DNA from: an uncultured Fibrobacter sp.
GTDB lineage: Bacteria; Fibrobacterota; Fibrobacteria; Fibrobacterales; Fibrobacteraceae
Direction: 5' to 3'
NCBI GenBank assembly: GCA_946413655.1
Contig: CAMKLO010000016.1
Span: 1-58,559 of the forward strand
DNA length: 58,559 nt
The notes beneath the pieces are model-generated. The model was not told the DNA's origin and ran no database searches. It was given only the letters and a program-made list of their open reading frames with translations. Positions within the stretch are counted from its first letter, which is position 1. The number at the start of each line of letters is the position of its first letter. The position numbers and the translations under genes are program-made. Shown here piece by piece: positions 7,785-16,607 of the stretch.

Positions 7785-7885
7785 AAGATTTTCATGAAGA
7801 CAAAAAAATCATATATTTAAAACATGTCTAAAAAGTTGCCATTCATAATGGCGGTGATTATGACTGCAGCGTCAAAGGAGGAATA

Positions 7886-8701
7886 ATGCGTAACCTGAAA
7901 GTTTTGTCTTTGCTGCTTGCGCCCGTGATGTTTGCCGCTTGTGGCGATAACGACAGCGACTTTGCATCGCGGCCTTCGGGCGATTCGTCCTCTTCGGGCA
8001 AGTCCAACAGTTCGGTCGCTTTGGCGACGCCGTGCAAAACAGAAACGGAAGACAACTGCGAATATGGCGAGTTGGTAGATGATCGCGATGGCCAAACGTA
8101 CAAGACCGTCGTCATTGGAAAGCAGACGTGGATGGCCGAGAACCTGAACTACGCATACACTGGCGTTCCATACAAAAATGAAGACTATAAGTCCGATTTC
8201 ACCAGTTGGTGCTATAAAAACGACGCTTCAAACTGCACAAAGTACGGTCGCCTTTACACCTGGGCTGCCGCAATGGACAGCGTAGGCGAGTGGAGCACAA
8301 ATGGCAAGGGGTGCGGTTACAGAACGGAATGCTCGCCGACATACCCTGTGCGCGGCATATGCCCCGAGGGCTGGCATCTGCCTACAAAGACCGAGATAGA
8401 AACGCTGCTTGCTGTTGTCGGAGGCCAACTGACCGCGTGCAAAATGCTCAAGTCGACAGATGGCTGGTTTGACAGTGGCAACGGTACGGACGCTTTTGGG
8501 TTTTCTGCGCTCCCTGCCGGCCGCGAGAGGGATGCTTTGTTTTTCTACGACGAGGGCAAGCAAGCGTACTTCTGGAGCTCTACTGGGAACAGCTCCGGCG
8601 GCGCAATACCCATGACTGCGTACTACGCCGATGATGTCTTGTATTCGAGCACTGGCGCCTTTAAGTACCTTGGCTATTCTGTCCGCTGCGTGAAGGATTG
8701 A
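7886..8701 (+). CDS. FISUMP-domain lipoprotein
   Basis: A 271-residue exported lipoprotein. The signal peptide ends MFAAC with the lipidated cysteine at 19, followed by a Ser-rich linker (about 30-45). From about residue 65 it carries the Fibrobacter major paralogous (FISUMP) domain: DGQTYKTV, WMAENLNY, GRLYTWAAAM, RGICPEGWHLPT, YFWSST and a terminal SVRCVKD. The domain is a C-type-lectin/sulfatase-modifying-like fold greatly expanded in Fibrobacter; function unproven, surface binding suspected. AAAGGAGG precedes the ATG. Inverted copies of a short repeat lie on both sides, so the gene looks like a cassette. Confidence 0.88.
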   Translation: MRNLKVLSLLLAPVMFAACGDNDSDFASRPSGDSSSSGKSNSSVALATPCKTETEDNCEYGELVDDRDGQTYKTVVIGKQTWMAENLNYAYTGVPYKNEDYKSDFTSWCYKNDASNCTKYGRLYTWAAAMDSVGEWSTNGKGCGYRTECSPTYPVRGICPEGWHLPTKTEIETLLAVVGGQLTACKMLKSTDGWFDSGNGTDAFGFSALPAGRERDALFFYDEGKQAYFWSSTGNSSGGAIPMTAYYADDVLYSSTGAFKYLGYSVRCVKD

Positions 8702-8710
8702 CTGTACAAA

Positions 8711-8732
8711 GATTTTGGCTCTGTCAAGTTCT
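8711..8732 (-). repeat. Inverted short copy of the cassette-flanking repeat
   Basis: TTTTGGCTCTGTCAAGTTC is the reverse complement of the right end of the 7732-7784 repeat. It lies within 12 bases of the FISUMP stop and is followed by a T run, so it may also act in termination. Confidence 0.6.
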
Positions 8733-8816
8733 TTTTTGAATAGTTGCGTAAATATTTCTATCAGCAGAATTTTTGAAGATTCTCCACATCATTAAAGGAA
8801 TTCTAAATTTGCAATC

Positions 8817-9491
8817 ATGACAAAATATCGCTTTAAATTATTACTTGTTCTGAGTGCTCTGTGTTTGCAGGGGTGCCCCTATATCGCTCATGATTCGTCT
8901 GATGCGCCGGAGCAGGTGACGTCCGAAGATGTTCAGGGATGCTATTATAGCGAACTCATCAATAAGGATACCTATATTGACAAAAAACTCCCTAATGTAG
9001 AAGACGGGTATCCAGCCATGGGACGTGAAAAACGTTATGACCGAATTCTTTGTAAGGAAGTCTGCTTTGATGGAGATTTTGCAACGGTCGTTGTACGCGG
9101 CTTCGCTTTGACTTACGATACCACAGGCCAATTTGTCGAGGATACCATCCCTTATACTCTTAGAAACGAGACAATAACTTATAGCGATAATAAGGAAACA
9201 CACACCATATGGGATTCTGAGGAAACGGTTTATAGGGAAACGTTCCCGGTGTCTTTTTTGGAGCCGGCAAATGACGGTGTTTTCCATAGTAACATTATAA
9301 CGAAATTTCCGGTTAGTATAAACACAGACAAACCGACTTATTATAATGGAAGTTTTATAATGTTCGGCGTTTCAAAACTCAATGAAGGCTCGTTTTCGAG
9401 AGACGGCGCTTTTAGAAAAATATCTGTTACGTATTATGATTCCGAAGAAGTCTATTCTACAAAAGGATGGGATATATGCAAAGGGTTTTAA
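8817..9491 (+). CDS. Hypothetical lipoprotein
   Basis: A 224-residue protein with a lipoprotein signal (LSALCLQGC, lipidated Cys20), then an acidic mixed-charge region with no recognised domain. Its 3' end overlaps the next frame, so it and the beta-barrel gene are probably one transcript. TAAATT lies 7 bases before the ATG with no ribosome site, the leaderless layout seen elsewhere here. The base composition is more AT-rich than the housekeeping genes to the right, suggesting accessory DNA. Confidence 0.7.
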   Translation: MTKYRFKLLLVLSALCLQGCPYIAHDSSDAPEQVTSEDVQGCYYSELINKDTYIDKKLPNVEDGYPAMGREKRYDRILCKEVCFDGDFATVVVRGFALTYDTTGQFVEDTIPYTLRNETITYSDNKETHTIWDSEETVYRETFPVSFLEPANDGVFHSNIITKFPVSINTDKPTYYNGSFIMFGVSKLNEGSFSRDGAFRKISVTYYDSEEVYSTKGWDICKGF

Positions 9492-10054
9492 TACTCGTCC
9501 TTTTTATTTGTAGTTTTGCTAGCGCGGCCTTCTTAGATATCGATTTCAAGGACAGTCGCCTTCAAACCGAAAATTATGTTTACAAGCCCGGTGGAATACT
9601 AGGCTTCGCCGCTGAATTTGGCGTGTTCAACGAACCGGAGAATATGGTGGACTATACTCTTGCCGTAGGAATTAGCCGTTTTGGTTACTCCCATTCCGAT
9701 GGCGATGTGAGCGTGTCCGCATGGGATTTTTACGTCAAGCCATTAGTTTGGTCCGTGACGATAAAGCGAATTATGTTTGAAGTCTATGTTGGTTTTGGAT
9801 ATGTTTTTTCAAAAAATAATTTTAATCCAGCACTAGTTGAAGATATGGAAGATGGATCCATTCAGCAACAAACAAACTTTAAATATGGATATCGACTAGG
9901 ATATCGCATAACAGACCAACTGCAGATTTCAGTAGTTGCCAATTATCAAGTTCTGATTTGTGATTGGCATGCCAATCCTGGCACAGACGACACCATGCAT
10001 ACAGGCGGTTGGGGACTTAATTTTCAGTGGAATATTCCCTGGATTCCATTCTAG
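9476..10054 (+). CDS. Putative outer-membrane beta-barrel protein
   Basis: A 192-residue protein with a Sec signal peptide (MQRVLILVLFICSFASA) and alternating hydrophobic strands, ending in the aromatic C-terminus WIPF usual for outer-membrane barrels. An in-frame ATG at 9467 is possible; 9476 is preferred because AAAGGATG lies just upstream and it gives a cleaner signal peptide. It overlaps the end of the preceding lipoprotein gene, so the two may act together at the outer membrane. No specific family recognised. Confidence 0.65.
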   Translation: MQRVLILVLFICSFASAAFLDIDFKDSRLQTENYVYKPGGILGFAAEFGVFNEPENMVDYTLAVGISRFGYSHSDGDVSVSAWDFYVKPLVWSVTIKRIMFEVYVGFGYVFSKNNFNPALVEDMEDGSIQQQTNFKYGYRLGYRITDQLQISVVANYQVLICDWHANPGTDDTMHTGGWGLNFQWNIPWIPF

Positions 10055-10082
10055 AGTTTGCCGCTATAGGATTGCCATTTTG

Positions 10083-10139
10083 ACCGCCGTAGTATAACCA
10101 CAGCAGATTCGCAATCATACGGCCAAGCTTGACAAAGCC
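10083..10139 (+). repeat. Cassette-flanking repeat, copy 2
   Basis: Matches 7732-7784 over most of its length (ATAACCACAGCA, CATACGGCCAAGCTTGACA). It is followed by ACTCTGTCAAG at 10149-10159, which can pair with CTTGACAAAG to form a hairpin. Confidence 0.7.
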
Positions 10140-10278
10140 ATTTCAAAGACTCTGTCAAGAGTAATCCTTGTGATACAAATCGAATTCAACCCTAATTTTG
10201 TACATTTGATTTATCATATGCTCCCCAAAAAGTTTCAATCCAATTTCAGGGGATAATGAACAAAAAAGGAGAATCTTT

Positions 10279-11154
10279 ATGAGACATTTTGTTGTTGCTA
10301 TTTTGAGTGTTGTTTCTTTTGCGTTTGCCGAGAACTGCGCCCAGATATACATGAAGGCTAGACCTGCGGCTAATTATTACAATCGTATTTATACAACGGT
10401 CAAGGAAAGCTATCAAGAATACAGTGGTGACCGTGTGCTTTTCAATCAAGTTTTGTATTTCTCTTGGAATGACTCAGCAAATGAATATGTGACGGATTCT
10501 ATAGTGCGTGTTGATGGTCGATGGCCGGAAAATAACGCAACACTCTATAAAGATTCCGGTACTTATGCTTTGTATAAAGAAGAAGTTTCTCAGGGGAGCA
10601 TGGTCTCATATTCTAATGGTAAAAAATATGAGGAGGGAACGATAGATTATTCTGGTGATACTTTAGTTATATCGCATGTGTTGTATGGAGACTATAAACG
10701 GGCTCATTTAACTACAATGAAAATGCATATAAGTAATGATACTTTGTTTTATTATCAGGATTCTTATATAGGTTATCCTGATACTGTTGATAATCCAGAT
10801 ACGTCAAGAGTCTTTCTGATTGATAATCCTGAAAAGGAAAATCACTGCTTGCAGTACTATTATAATTCAGATAAAAACGAATGGGTTCAATCGTCGTCTG
10901 ATATCAGCTATGCATTTAAAGGCGATACGTTGATTTTTAGCCGTAGATCCTTTGATATCGGAGATTCTTACGAAGATAAAATTAATTATCTTGTTTTAAG
11001 TTCCGTATTATTCGGTAAGCAAACCACAAAAGCTGGGTTCCACAGAAGAAAACCGTATTCCACGTTATCGAATAAAGAGAAATACCATGATGTTAAGGGA
11101 CGACTCCATTCCAAGACCATTCCCTATCACGTTCTTTTTGGCGTTGGCGAATAA
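10279..11154 (+). CDS. Hypothetical secreted protein
   Basis: A 291-residue protein with a signal peptide (MRHFVVAILSVVSFAFA, cleavage before ENCAQ). The rest is rich in Tyr, Asp and Ser with repeated short beta-like segments (YSGDTLVIS, KGDTLIFS, NDTLFYY), suggesting a beta-rich extracellular or periplasmic protein. No family recognised. AAAAGGAGAATC precedes the ATG. It lies in the AT-rich accessory stretch. Confidence 0.65.
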   Translation: MRHFVVAILSVVSFAFAENCAQIYMKARPAANYYNRIYTTVKESYQEYSGDRVLFNQVLYFSWNDSANEYVTDSIVRVDGRWPENNATLYKDSGTYALYKEEVSQGSMVSYSNGKKYEEGTIDYSGDTLVISHVLYGDYKRAHLTTMKMHISNDTLFYYQDSYIGYPDTVDNPDTSRVFLIDNPEKENHCLQYYYNSDKNEWVQSSSDISYAFKGDTLIFSRRSFDIGDSYEDKINYLVLSSVLFGKQTTKAGFHRRKPYSTLSNKEKYHDVKGRLHSKTIPYHVLFGVGE

Positions 11155-11218
11155 AGTTTTCTTGTCGTAAATTATACACTGTTTCTATTGAACTAGCCCA
11201 AAATGGAATATACAAACC

Positions 11219-11590
11219 ATGAGACACGTTTCAAAAATTCTTAAAATTGCAGGCATTCTAGTTATTTGTCTTGCTTTTTTATGTTTGTCATTCTATTGGA
11301 TGGCTAAAAAAGAAGAAGCTAAATATCGGGAAGATGGCGAGTGCGTGATTACAGCCATTGAAAATTACCGAACGACACATAACAGACTCCCTCAGGACCA
11401 AGCTGAATTAGGAATAGGGGATGAACAAGGCATTGGGCCTTTTTACGTAAAAATCGACAGCAATAAATATATGGTTTACTTCGGGCTTGGTTTTGACGAA
11501 AATTATACGTATTATTCAGAAACGAAAGAGTGGTCTTATGATAACGGTTCTGGTATTTTACTTTATAGATGGGATTTCAATCGGAGATAA
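11219..11590 (+). CDS. Hypothetical membrane-anchored protein
   Basis: A 123-residue protein with one N-terminal transmembrane helix (about residues 9-29) and a soluble tail containing AIENYRTTHNRLPQDQAEL. That stretch resembles the segment after the helix in pseudopilin-like proteins, but there is no prepilin cleavage motif. AATATA lies 6 bases before the ATG, again the leaderless layout. Function unknown. Confidence 0.6.
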   Translation: MRHVSKILKIAGILVICLAFLCLSFYWMAKKEEAKYREDGECVITAIENYRTTHNRLPQDQAELGIGDEQGIGPFYVKIDSNKYMVYFGLGFDENYTYYSETKEWSYDNGSGILLYRWDFNRR

Positions 11591-11631
11591 AACACAAAAA
11601 AAGCTCAGATTTTGTATATTCTATCTGTTGT

Positions 11632-12210
11632 ATGCAAATAATTAAAACAAAAGTCTCTCAAGCGGTTCAATTTTTAAAAAAGAATGATTTGTGGGCGAAA
11701 ATCGCATTTACCATAATCTTTCTTTCGTATTTGTTTTTTGTTCACTCGTGTACATTTAATCCACTACCGGGGTGGACTTATCCAATTTATGAGAATAAAT
11801 ATCCGGGGTATTCTTATAAAAATAAAGGGGCAAAGCAATGTGAATTGGATGGCAAGAAGCTTTTTCTAAAACTGGATAATGTGATCGAATCCTTTGGGTA
11901 TTACTTCTTTGTTGATTCCAAAGCGTTTTTTGTTTGGCATCTTCAATATCAGGATGATGATAATGGTTTAAAAAATATTTTGACTTACAGGTTTGAGCGT
12001 ATAGGAGATGGTGCAATTGGAAACTTTGATGTTCTTCGGAGAACAAGTATTGGAATCGATGATCGAAAAGATTCTATCGTCATTATTTATGATGAAAATG
12101 ATGAACCATTTGATGGTTTCACAATAGAGCCAAGCCCGTTCAGCGATAAAATTGTACTTCAGAAAGGAAATTCGAAAGACATTATTTCAACTCATTGCGT
12201 TTGGGAGTGA
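11632..12210 (+). CDS. Hypothetical membrane-anchored protein
   Basis: A 192-residue protein from the ATG at 11632: a short basic N-terminus, one transmembrane or signal-anchor helix (about 23-40, AFTIIFLSYLFFVHSC), then a beta-rich domain. The cysteine ending that helix could be a lipidation site, though the box is weak. An upstream in-frame start at 11569 would overlap the previous gene; TATATT 11 bases before 11632 favours the shorter form. No family recognised. Confidence 0.55.
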   Translation: MQIIKTKVSQAVQFLKKNDLWAKIAFTIIFLSYLFFVHSCTFNPLPGWTYPIYENKYPGYSYKNKGAKQCELDGKKLFLKLDNVIESFGYYFFVDSKAFFVWHLQYQDDDNGLKNILTYRFERIGDGAIGNFDVLRRTSIGIDDRKDSIVIIYDENDEPFDGFTIEPSPFSDKIVLQKGNSKDIISTHCVWE

Positions 12211-12215
12211 TTCAA

Positions 12216-12536
12216 TTGGTCAAGAAACTGATAGATAAACTATTTACTTTGACAGCCTTTATTTCTGCAGTGTGCTTGGCCGTTCATTACGCGCCAGTGT
12301 CCTTGATTTTTGAAGACTATAGCCTTGATCCGTTTGACAAGATGCGTTACACTTTAGCACCGTTGTTTTCTTTAATGATGCTGGCATCGGCTATTTTGCT
12401 GTTCCTAGATTTATTTTCGTTGAAATATAAGAATCTTCCCAATAAGGCTTGGAAGATTTTTGCTGCAATTGGAGTTGTTCCAATTTTGCCATTTGCCTTG
12501 TTTGGTTTGATAATTCCTTTTTTCGTGTTTCCGTGA
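12216..12536 (+). CDS. Hypothetical small membrane protein, non-ATG start
   Basis: A 106-residue protein with three or four hydrophobic helices and few charges. There is no ATG near the 5' end. The TTG at 12216 (MVKKLIDKLF) is preferred because GGGAG at 12203-12207 lies 8 bases upstream; GTG at 12207, overlapping the previous stop as GTGA, and TTG at 12195 are alternatives. It is probably cotranscribed with the upstream gene. Function unknown. Confidence 0.55.
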   Translation: MVKKLIDKLFTLTAFISAVCLAVHYAPVSLIFEDYSLDPFDKMRYTLAPLFSLMMLASAILLFLDLFSLKYKNLPNKAWKIFAAIGVVPILPFALFGLIIPFFVFP

Positions 12537-12591
12537 TTAACTAATATAAAACCCTTTAAAAACTCAAAAATTTTATATCTTTTCGGTAATT

Positions 12592-15500
12592 ATGATTTTA
12601 CTCGTCGCCGAAAAACCTTCTGTTGCCAATCAGCATTACAAGCCGATGCTGGAGCGTATTGAGGGTGAAAAGTTTACGCAAGGCGACGGGTGCTTGATTG
12701 GCAAGAATCATTGCATCACATGGTGCGTGGGTCACTTGATTACGCTTGCGCCGTTGGACGCCTATCCCGGTTTCGAGGGCGGTTGGCGACTTTCGAACTT
12801 GCCGCTTTTGCCTGAAAAATTCAAGTTGATGGAAATCGAGAGCACGCGAAAGCAGCTCGCGGTTGTGCGTGACATGATGGCAAGAGCGGACGTTCTTGTG
12901 AACGGCGCGGACGCGGGCCGTGAAGGTAATTTGATTTTCGACTTGATTCTCGACTACACGCCGGACTTTCGCAAAAAGCAGATTAAGCGCTTGTGGGTGA
13001 ACAGCTATGTGGCGAAGGATTTGGACAAGGCTTGGAAGAATCTGGAAGACGCGACAGAGCGTTTGAACTTGAGCTATGCGGCAAGGCTCCGCCAGCGTGC
13101 CGACTGGATGGTCGGGCTGAACGCAACTCGTGCATACACGCTCACAGCCGGGCGCGGAAAGATGATTTCTGTGGGGCGCGTGCAGACACCGACGCTGAAC
13201 CTGGTCGTGGAACGCGATGCGATTGTCGAGCAGTTCAAGGAACTGTTCTATTATAGCGTTGTGGGGACGTGGAAAGGGTTCCAGGCGCAGTTACTAGACG
13301 ATAGACGAGAGACGAAAGACGAAAGAGGGCAACGTCATCCTGAACAACGTGAAGGATCCAGTGAAGTAATAAAAGGCGATGCAGGTACGGCATCCGGCAC
13401 GACAGCAGAGGCGAAAGTCGCGACAGAGGCATTACGTTCTGGCATGACAGAGCCGAACAGTCATGCACAAAGTGCAATGACAGCTGAGGCGAGTTCAGGG
13501 GAAGGTGAAAAAAAAGGTGTCATCCTGAGCGAAGCGCAAGCGAAGTCGAAGGATCCAAGCTTAAAAGTTGCGATTTTCGAGAAAGAAGAACCGGCGCAGG
13601 CTGTTATAGACAAATGTTCGCCGCCGGAAGAAGCGACAATTGCAAAGATTGACATTCAGCAGAAAAAGCAGTTCCCGCAAAAGCCTTTCGACTTGACGGA
13701 ACTGCAAAAAGAGGGCAACAAGCGTTTTAAATACAGCGCCCAACAAGTTCTGGATTGCGCACAAAACTTGTACGAAAAGAAGTTGCTCACCTACCCGCGT
13801 ACGGACTCGCAATACCTGCCGGATACGATGCAACAAGAAGCTTACGCGCTTGCACAAAGACTAGCCACGCCACAAGAAAAATCCGTCATGCGAGGCGGCA
13901 ACGAGAACTTCGTCTTCATCAACTCTAGCAAAGTCACGGACCACTTTGCCATTATCCCTACGGGAGAAGAGCCGCAAAATCTCCCTGAAATGGAAGAGAA
14001 CATTTACAAGCTCGCCAAGGAACGCTTTGTGCAGGCATGGCTCAAGCCGTATGTCTGGAGCGAAATGGAGGTTCTGCTGGAAGCAGCCAAGAATGGAGAT
14101 TCCCGCTCGGAGGCGGGAATGACAAGTGAGGCGAGTGTCGCGTCTGCAGGGGTCTCGGAGCTGTTCCGGTTGAAGCTCAAGCGGAATGAAGATTTGGGTT
14201 TCCGCGCTCTCGTCAAGGAAGAAAAGAAGAAAGGCAAGAAAAAGGGAGATTCCCGCTCGGAGGCGGGAATGACAGGAGACGCGGCAGCCGAAGGCAAGGG
14301 CGATGGCGACGATATCACGAACATCGTCGAGACGTTCCCGGAATGGAATGTTGGCGACCACGCGCCTTTCGACAGCCTGGAACTGCAAAAGAAAAAGAAA
14401 AGCAAACCTAAGTACTTCACCGAAGCGACGCTCCTTGCGGCTATGAAAACGGCGGGCAAGCAAATCGAGAACGAAGAACTTGCCGAAGCCATGAAAGAAC
14501 GCGGCCTCGGCACGCCAGCCACGCAAGCAGGCATCATCGAAACGCTCAAAAAACGCGGATTCATCGAAGCGCAAAAGAATTACCTTGTCAGCACCCAGCG
14601 CGGTCGCGAAGTCATCGCGCTCATGGACGAAAAAGTCAAATCGCCCGAAATGACCGGCGAATGGGAATTCAAGCTTTCTCAAGTCGAGAAAGGCAAACTC
14701 ACGCCGATTGAATTCCGCGACGGCATCGTGAATTACGTCAAGGAACTCTTCGAACATTTGCACCAAAAATACGCAAGCCAGTTCGAACGCGAAACCGTCA
14801 CCGACGCGATTCCATGCCCGAAATGTTCCAGCCCGCTGGAAATTGTGCCGTGGGGTTACGTCTGCAAGAATGCGGAATGCGGATTCAAAGCGGGTCACAC
14901 CATTGCTGGCCGCACACTGAGCCACGCCGAAATGGCGACACTCCTGAAAACAGGCAAATCCGATTTGCTCAGCGGTTTCAAGAGCAAAAAAGGAACGACA
15001 TTCAGCGCCACGCTCACATTAGGCGATGACGGTAACATCGGCTTTGAATTTTCCGACGACGCCCGAGCCAAAACGCCAACCAATTATAAATGCCCCAAGT
15101 GCGGCAAGACGCTTTTGGATTCCGGGAACCGCCTCATCTGCGAAGGGAGCGATATCTCCACATCGAACAACGAAAATGGCGACCCGACGCTCACTCCGGA
15201 CACGGCCCCGACTTGCGATTTCGTCTTTTACAAGACCATCGCAGGGCACGTCATGAGCGACGAAGAAATTGCGGAACTTTTCAACAACGGCACGACGCAA
15301 ATCATCAGCGGATTCTTGACCAAGAAAGGCACGACCTTCAACGCCAAAGTCGTTTGGGACAAAGATTTCAAGGCGACATTCGCCTTCGAGAACGATGGAC
15401 ACTTCCACGGCACCGAAACCAAGTTCAACTGCCCGCTCTGCAAAAAGAAACTCGAAGAAAACAAGAACGCCATTTTCTGCCCGGCCTGTAACTTTACCTT

Positions 15501-15984
15501 GTTCAAAACCGTTGCAGGCAAGAAGCTCCGCGTGGCAGACATCAAGGCGCTCCTCACCGGCGGCAAAACTGAACTGTTGACCGGATTCAAAAGCAAGAAA
15601 GGAACAGAATTCGACGCCTACCTAAAGCTCGGCGAAGACGGTCGCACGAATTTTGAATTTGTCCACAGAGACCTCCCCTGCCCTTGTTGCGGCGACCAGC
15701 TGCGATTCCGTAGTGGCACGACCACGCAAACGCCAAACGGCGAAGTGCAAACGCTTGCGGCATACGTGTGCATGAACCCCGCCTGCAATTACGGGATTCC
15801 CAAAACATTCTTCAAACGCAAGTTTTCCGACGAAGAAGTCGAAACGCTTTTAAAGAACAAATCCACGCCGATTCTTGAACCGTTCAAGAAAAACGACACA
15901 ACGTTCAGGGCTGCGCTAGAACTGCGCGAAGGCGGCAAAATTGCGTTCAACAAGCTCACCGTGGAAGTGATTAAGAAGGGGTAA
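12592..15984 (+). CDS. topB: DNA topoisomerase III with in-frame repeat insertions
   Basis: A 1130-residue type IA topoisomerase. It has an N-terminal Toprim domain (VAEKPSVA, then NGADAGREGNLIF), the catalytic tyrosine Tyr401 in TYPRTDSQY, and four C-terminal zinc-ribbon modules, three of them each followed by a short repeated Fibrobacter-like domain. It nicks and passes single strands to unlink DNA. Three segments do not belong to the family: residues about 235-323, 501-518 and 551-566. They are translations of the same palindromic repeats found between genes in this window (RHPEQREGS, GVILSEAQAKSKDPS, GDSRSEAGMT twice). The frame stays open throughout. Confidence 0.93.
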   Translation: MILLVAEKPSVANQHYKPMLERIEGEKFTQGDGCLIGKNHCITWCVGHLITLAPLDAYPGFEGGWRLSNLPLLPEKFKLMEIESTRKQLAVVRDMMARADVLVNGADAGREGNLIFDLILDYTPDFRKKQIKRLWVNSYVAKDLDKAWKNLEDATERLNLSYAARLRQRADWMVGLNATRAYTLTAGRGKMISVGRVQTPTLNLVVERDAIVEQFKELFYYSVVGTWKGFQAQLLDDRRETKDERGQRHPEQREGSSEVIKGDAGTASGTTAEAKVATEALRSGMTEPNSHAQSAMTAEASSGEGEKKGVILSEAQAKSKDPSLKVAIFEKEEPAQAVIDKCSPPEEATIAKIDIQQKKQFPQKPFDLTELQKEGNKRFKYSAQQVLDCAQNLYEKKLLTYPRTDSQYLPDTMQQEAYALAQRLATPQEKSVMRGGNENFVFINSSKVTDHFAIIPTGEEPQNLPEMEENIYKLAKERFVQAWLKPYVWSEMEVLLEAAKNGDSRSEAGMTSEASVASAGVSELFRLKLKRNEDLGFRALVKEEKKKGKKKGDSRSEAGMTGDAAAEGKGDGDDITNIVETFPEWNVGDHAPFDSLELQKKKKSKPKYFTEATLLAAMKTAGKQIENEELAEAMKERGLGTPATQAGIIETLKKRGFIEAQKNYLVSTQRGREVIALMDEKVKSPEMTGEWEFKLSQVEKGKLTPIEFRDGIVNYVKELFEHLHQKYASQFERETVTDAIPCPKCSSPLEIVPWGYVCKNAECGFKAGHTIAGRTLSHAEMATLLKTGKSDLLSGFKSKKGTTFSATLTLGDDGNIGFEFSDDARAKTPTNYKCPKCGKTLLDSGNRLICEGSDISTSNNENGDPTLTPDTAPTCDFVFYKTIAGHVMSDEEIAELFNNGTTQIISGFLTKKGTTFNAKVVWDKDFKATFAFENDGHFHGTETKFNCPLCKKKLEENKNAIFCPACNFTLFKTVAGKKLRVADIKALLTGGKTELLTGFKSKKGTEFDAYLKLGEDGRTNFEFVHRDLPCPCCGDQLRFRSGTTTQTPNGEVQTLAAYVCMNPACNYGIPKTFFKRKFSDEEVETLLKNKSTPILEPFKKNDTTFRAALELREGGKIAFNKLTVEVIKKG
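13334..13558 (+). repeat. Repeat B copies inside topB
   Basis: 13334-13363 and 13518-13558 carry GTCATCCTGA...GAAGGATCCA, the same unit found between genes at 18750, 20592, 28095, 32158, 37066 and 53019. The stretch at 13297-13325 also matches an intergenic motif near 28070 (GACGAGAGACGAAAGA). Confidence 0.85.
14095..14124 (+). repeat. Repeat A copy inside topB, first
   Basis: GGAGATTCCCGCTCGGAGGC followed by GGGAATGACA, a palindrome (TTCCCGC/GCGGGAA). Identical to 14245-14274 and to intergenic 39480-39509. Confidence 0.9.
14245..14274 (+). repeat. Repeat A copy inside topB, second
   Basis: Same 30-base unit as 14095-14124 and in the same reading frame, so both give the peptide GDSRSEAGMT. 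Confidence 0.9.
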
Positions 15985-16046
15985 CCGCAGCAGCTTTTGG
16001 GCAATCCATGTCTGAGATCCTATGGTGACTGTTTTGTACGACAGAA

Positions 16047-16607
16047 CTACGCACTCAAATCCATCAGGTCATAATACATGAGTCGTGTATGCGGATCATT
16101 ATCCTCTGCGTTCATAAATTGAAATTCATTTTTCACGTAAAAGGGAACCGCCTCCAAATACGCATCAACCGTCAAAAAGCGACAACCCGCTTTATTATCT
16201 AAAGCAAACATCGACTTGACATAATCGATAATTGCAGTCCCGATTTGCTTTTTTCTGAAGGAAATATCAACCCCCAGCCTACACAGCTTTACCGCCGGGT
16301 AGCTTTTCAGACGTTTTGCATTCGGGAATCCACGTTCTCGACGAAAACGGTTAAACTCCGTTTTATCCTTGAAATCACCCATGGCTACTTTATCGTAAGC
16401 AAGACTGCAATAGGCGTAAACCTTGCTTGCGTCTTCAACATCAACACAAGCGTAATTTACAGCAATTTTATGCTTTTGAAATGCAGCAGATTGATTAAGA
16501 ACAAAATCATTCAAATCCTTATCACCACAATCAAAGTTTTTGACGGAATCTATTGGATTTAAGCGTATAAATTTAATATATGGTTTTTCTATACTTTTTT
16601 GAAGCAC
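16047..16607 (-). CDS. GNAT-fold toxin-like acetyltransferase
   Basis: A 186-residue GNAT protein resembling TacT/AtaT-type toxins, which acetylate charged tRNAs: FDCGDKDLNDFVLNQSAAF near the N-terminus (their usual 'F.CG...LN.FL' start), then KLCRLGVDISFRKKQIGTAI with the acetyl-CoA loop Q-I-G-T-A, and a C-terminal FYVKNEFQFM. Its start overlaps the end of the small upstream gene by 19 bases, as in toxin-antitoxin pairs. tRNA acetylation is inferred from family. Confidence 0.8.
   Translation of the reverse strand: MLQKSIEKPYIKFIRLNPIDSVKNFDCGDKDLNDFVLNQSAAFQKHKIAVNYACVDVEDASKVYAYCSLAYDKVAMGDFKDKTEFNRFRRERGFPNAKRLKSYPAVKLCRLGVDISFRKKQIGTAIIDYVKSMFALDNKAGCRFLTVDAYLEAVPFYVKNEFQFMNAEDNDPHTRLMYYDLMDLSA

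Noticed and set aside
13861..14925. 354-codon minus-strand frame inside topB
   Set aside because: Antisense shadow of a clear topoisomerase domain; no ribosome site.
12592..15984. topB as two genes or a pseudogene because of odd low-complexity segments
   Set aside because: The frame is open end to end and all catalytic parts are in one frame; the odd segments are multiples of three.
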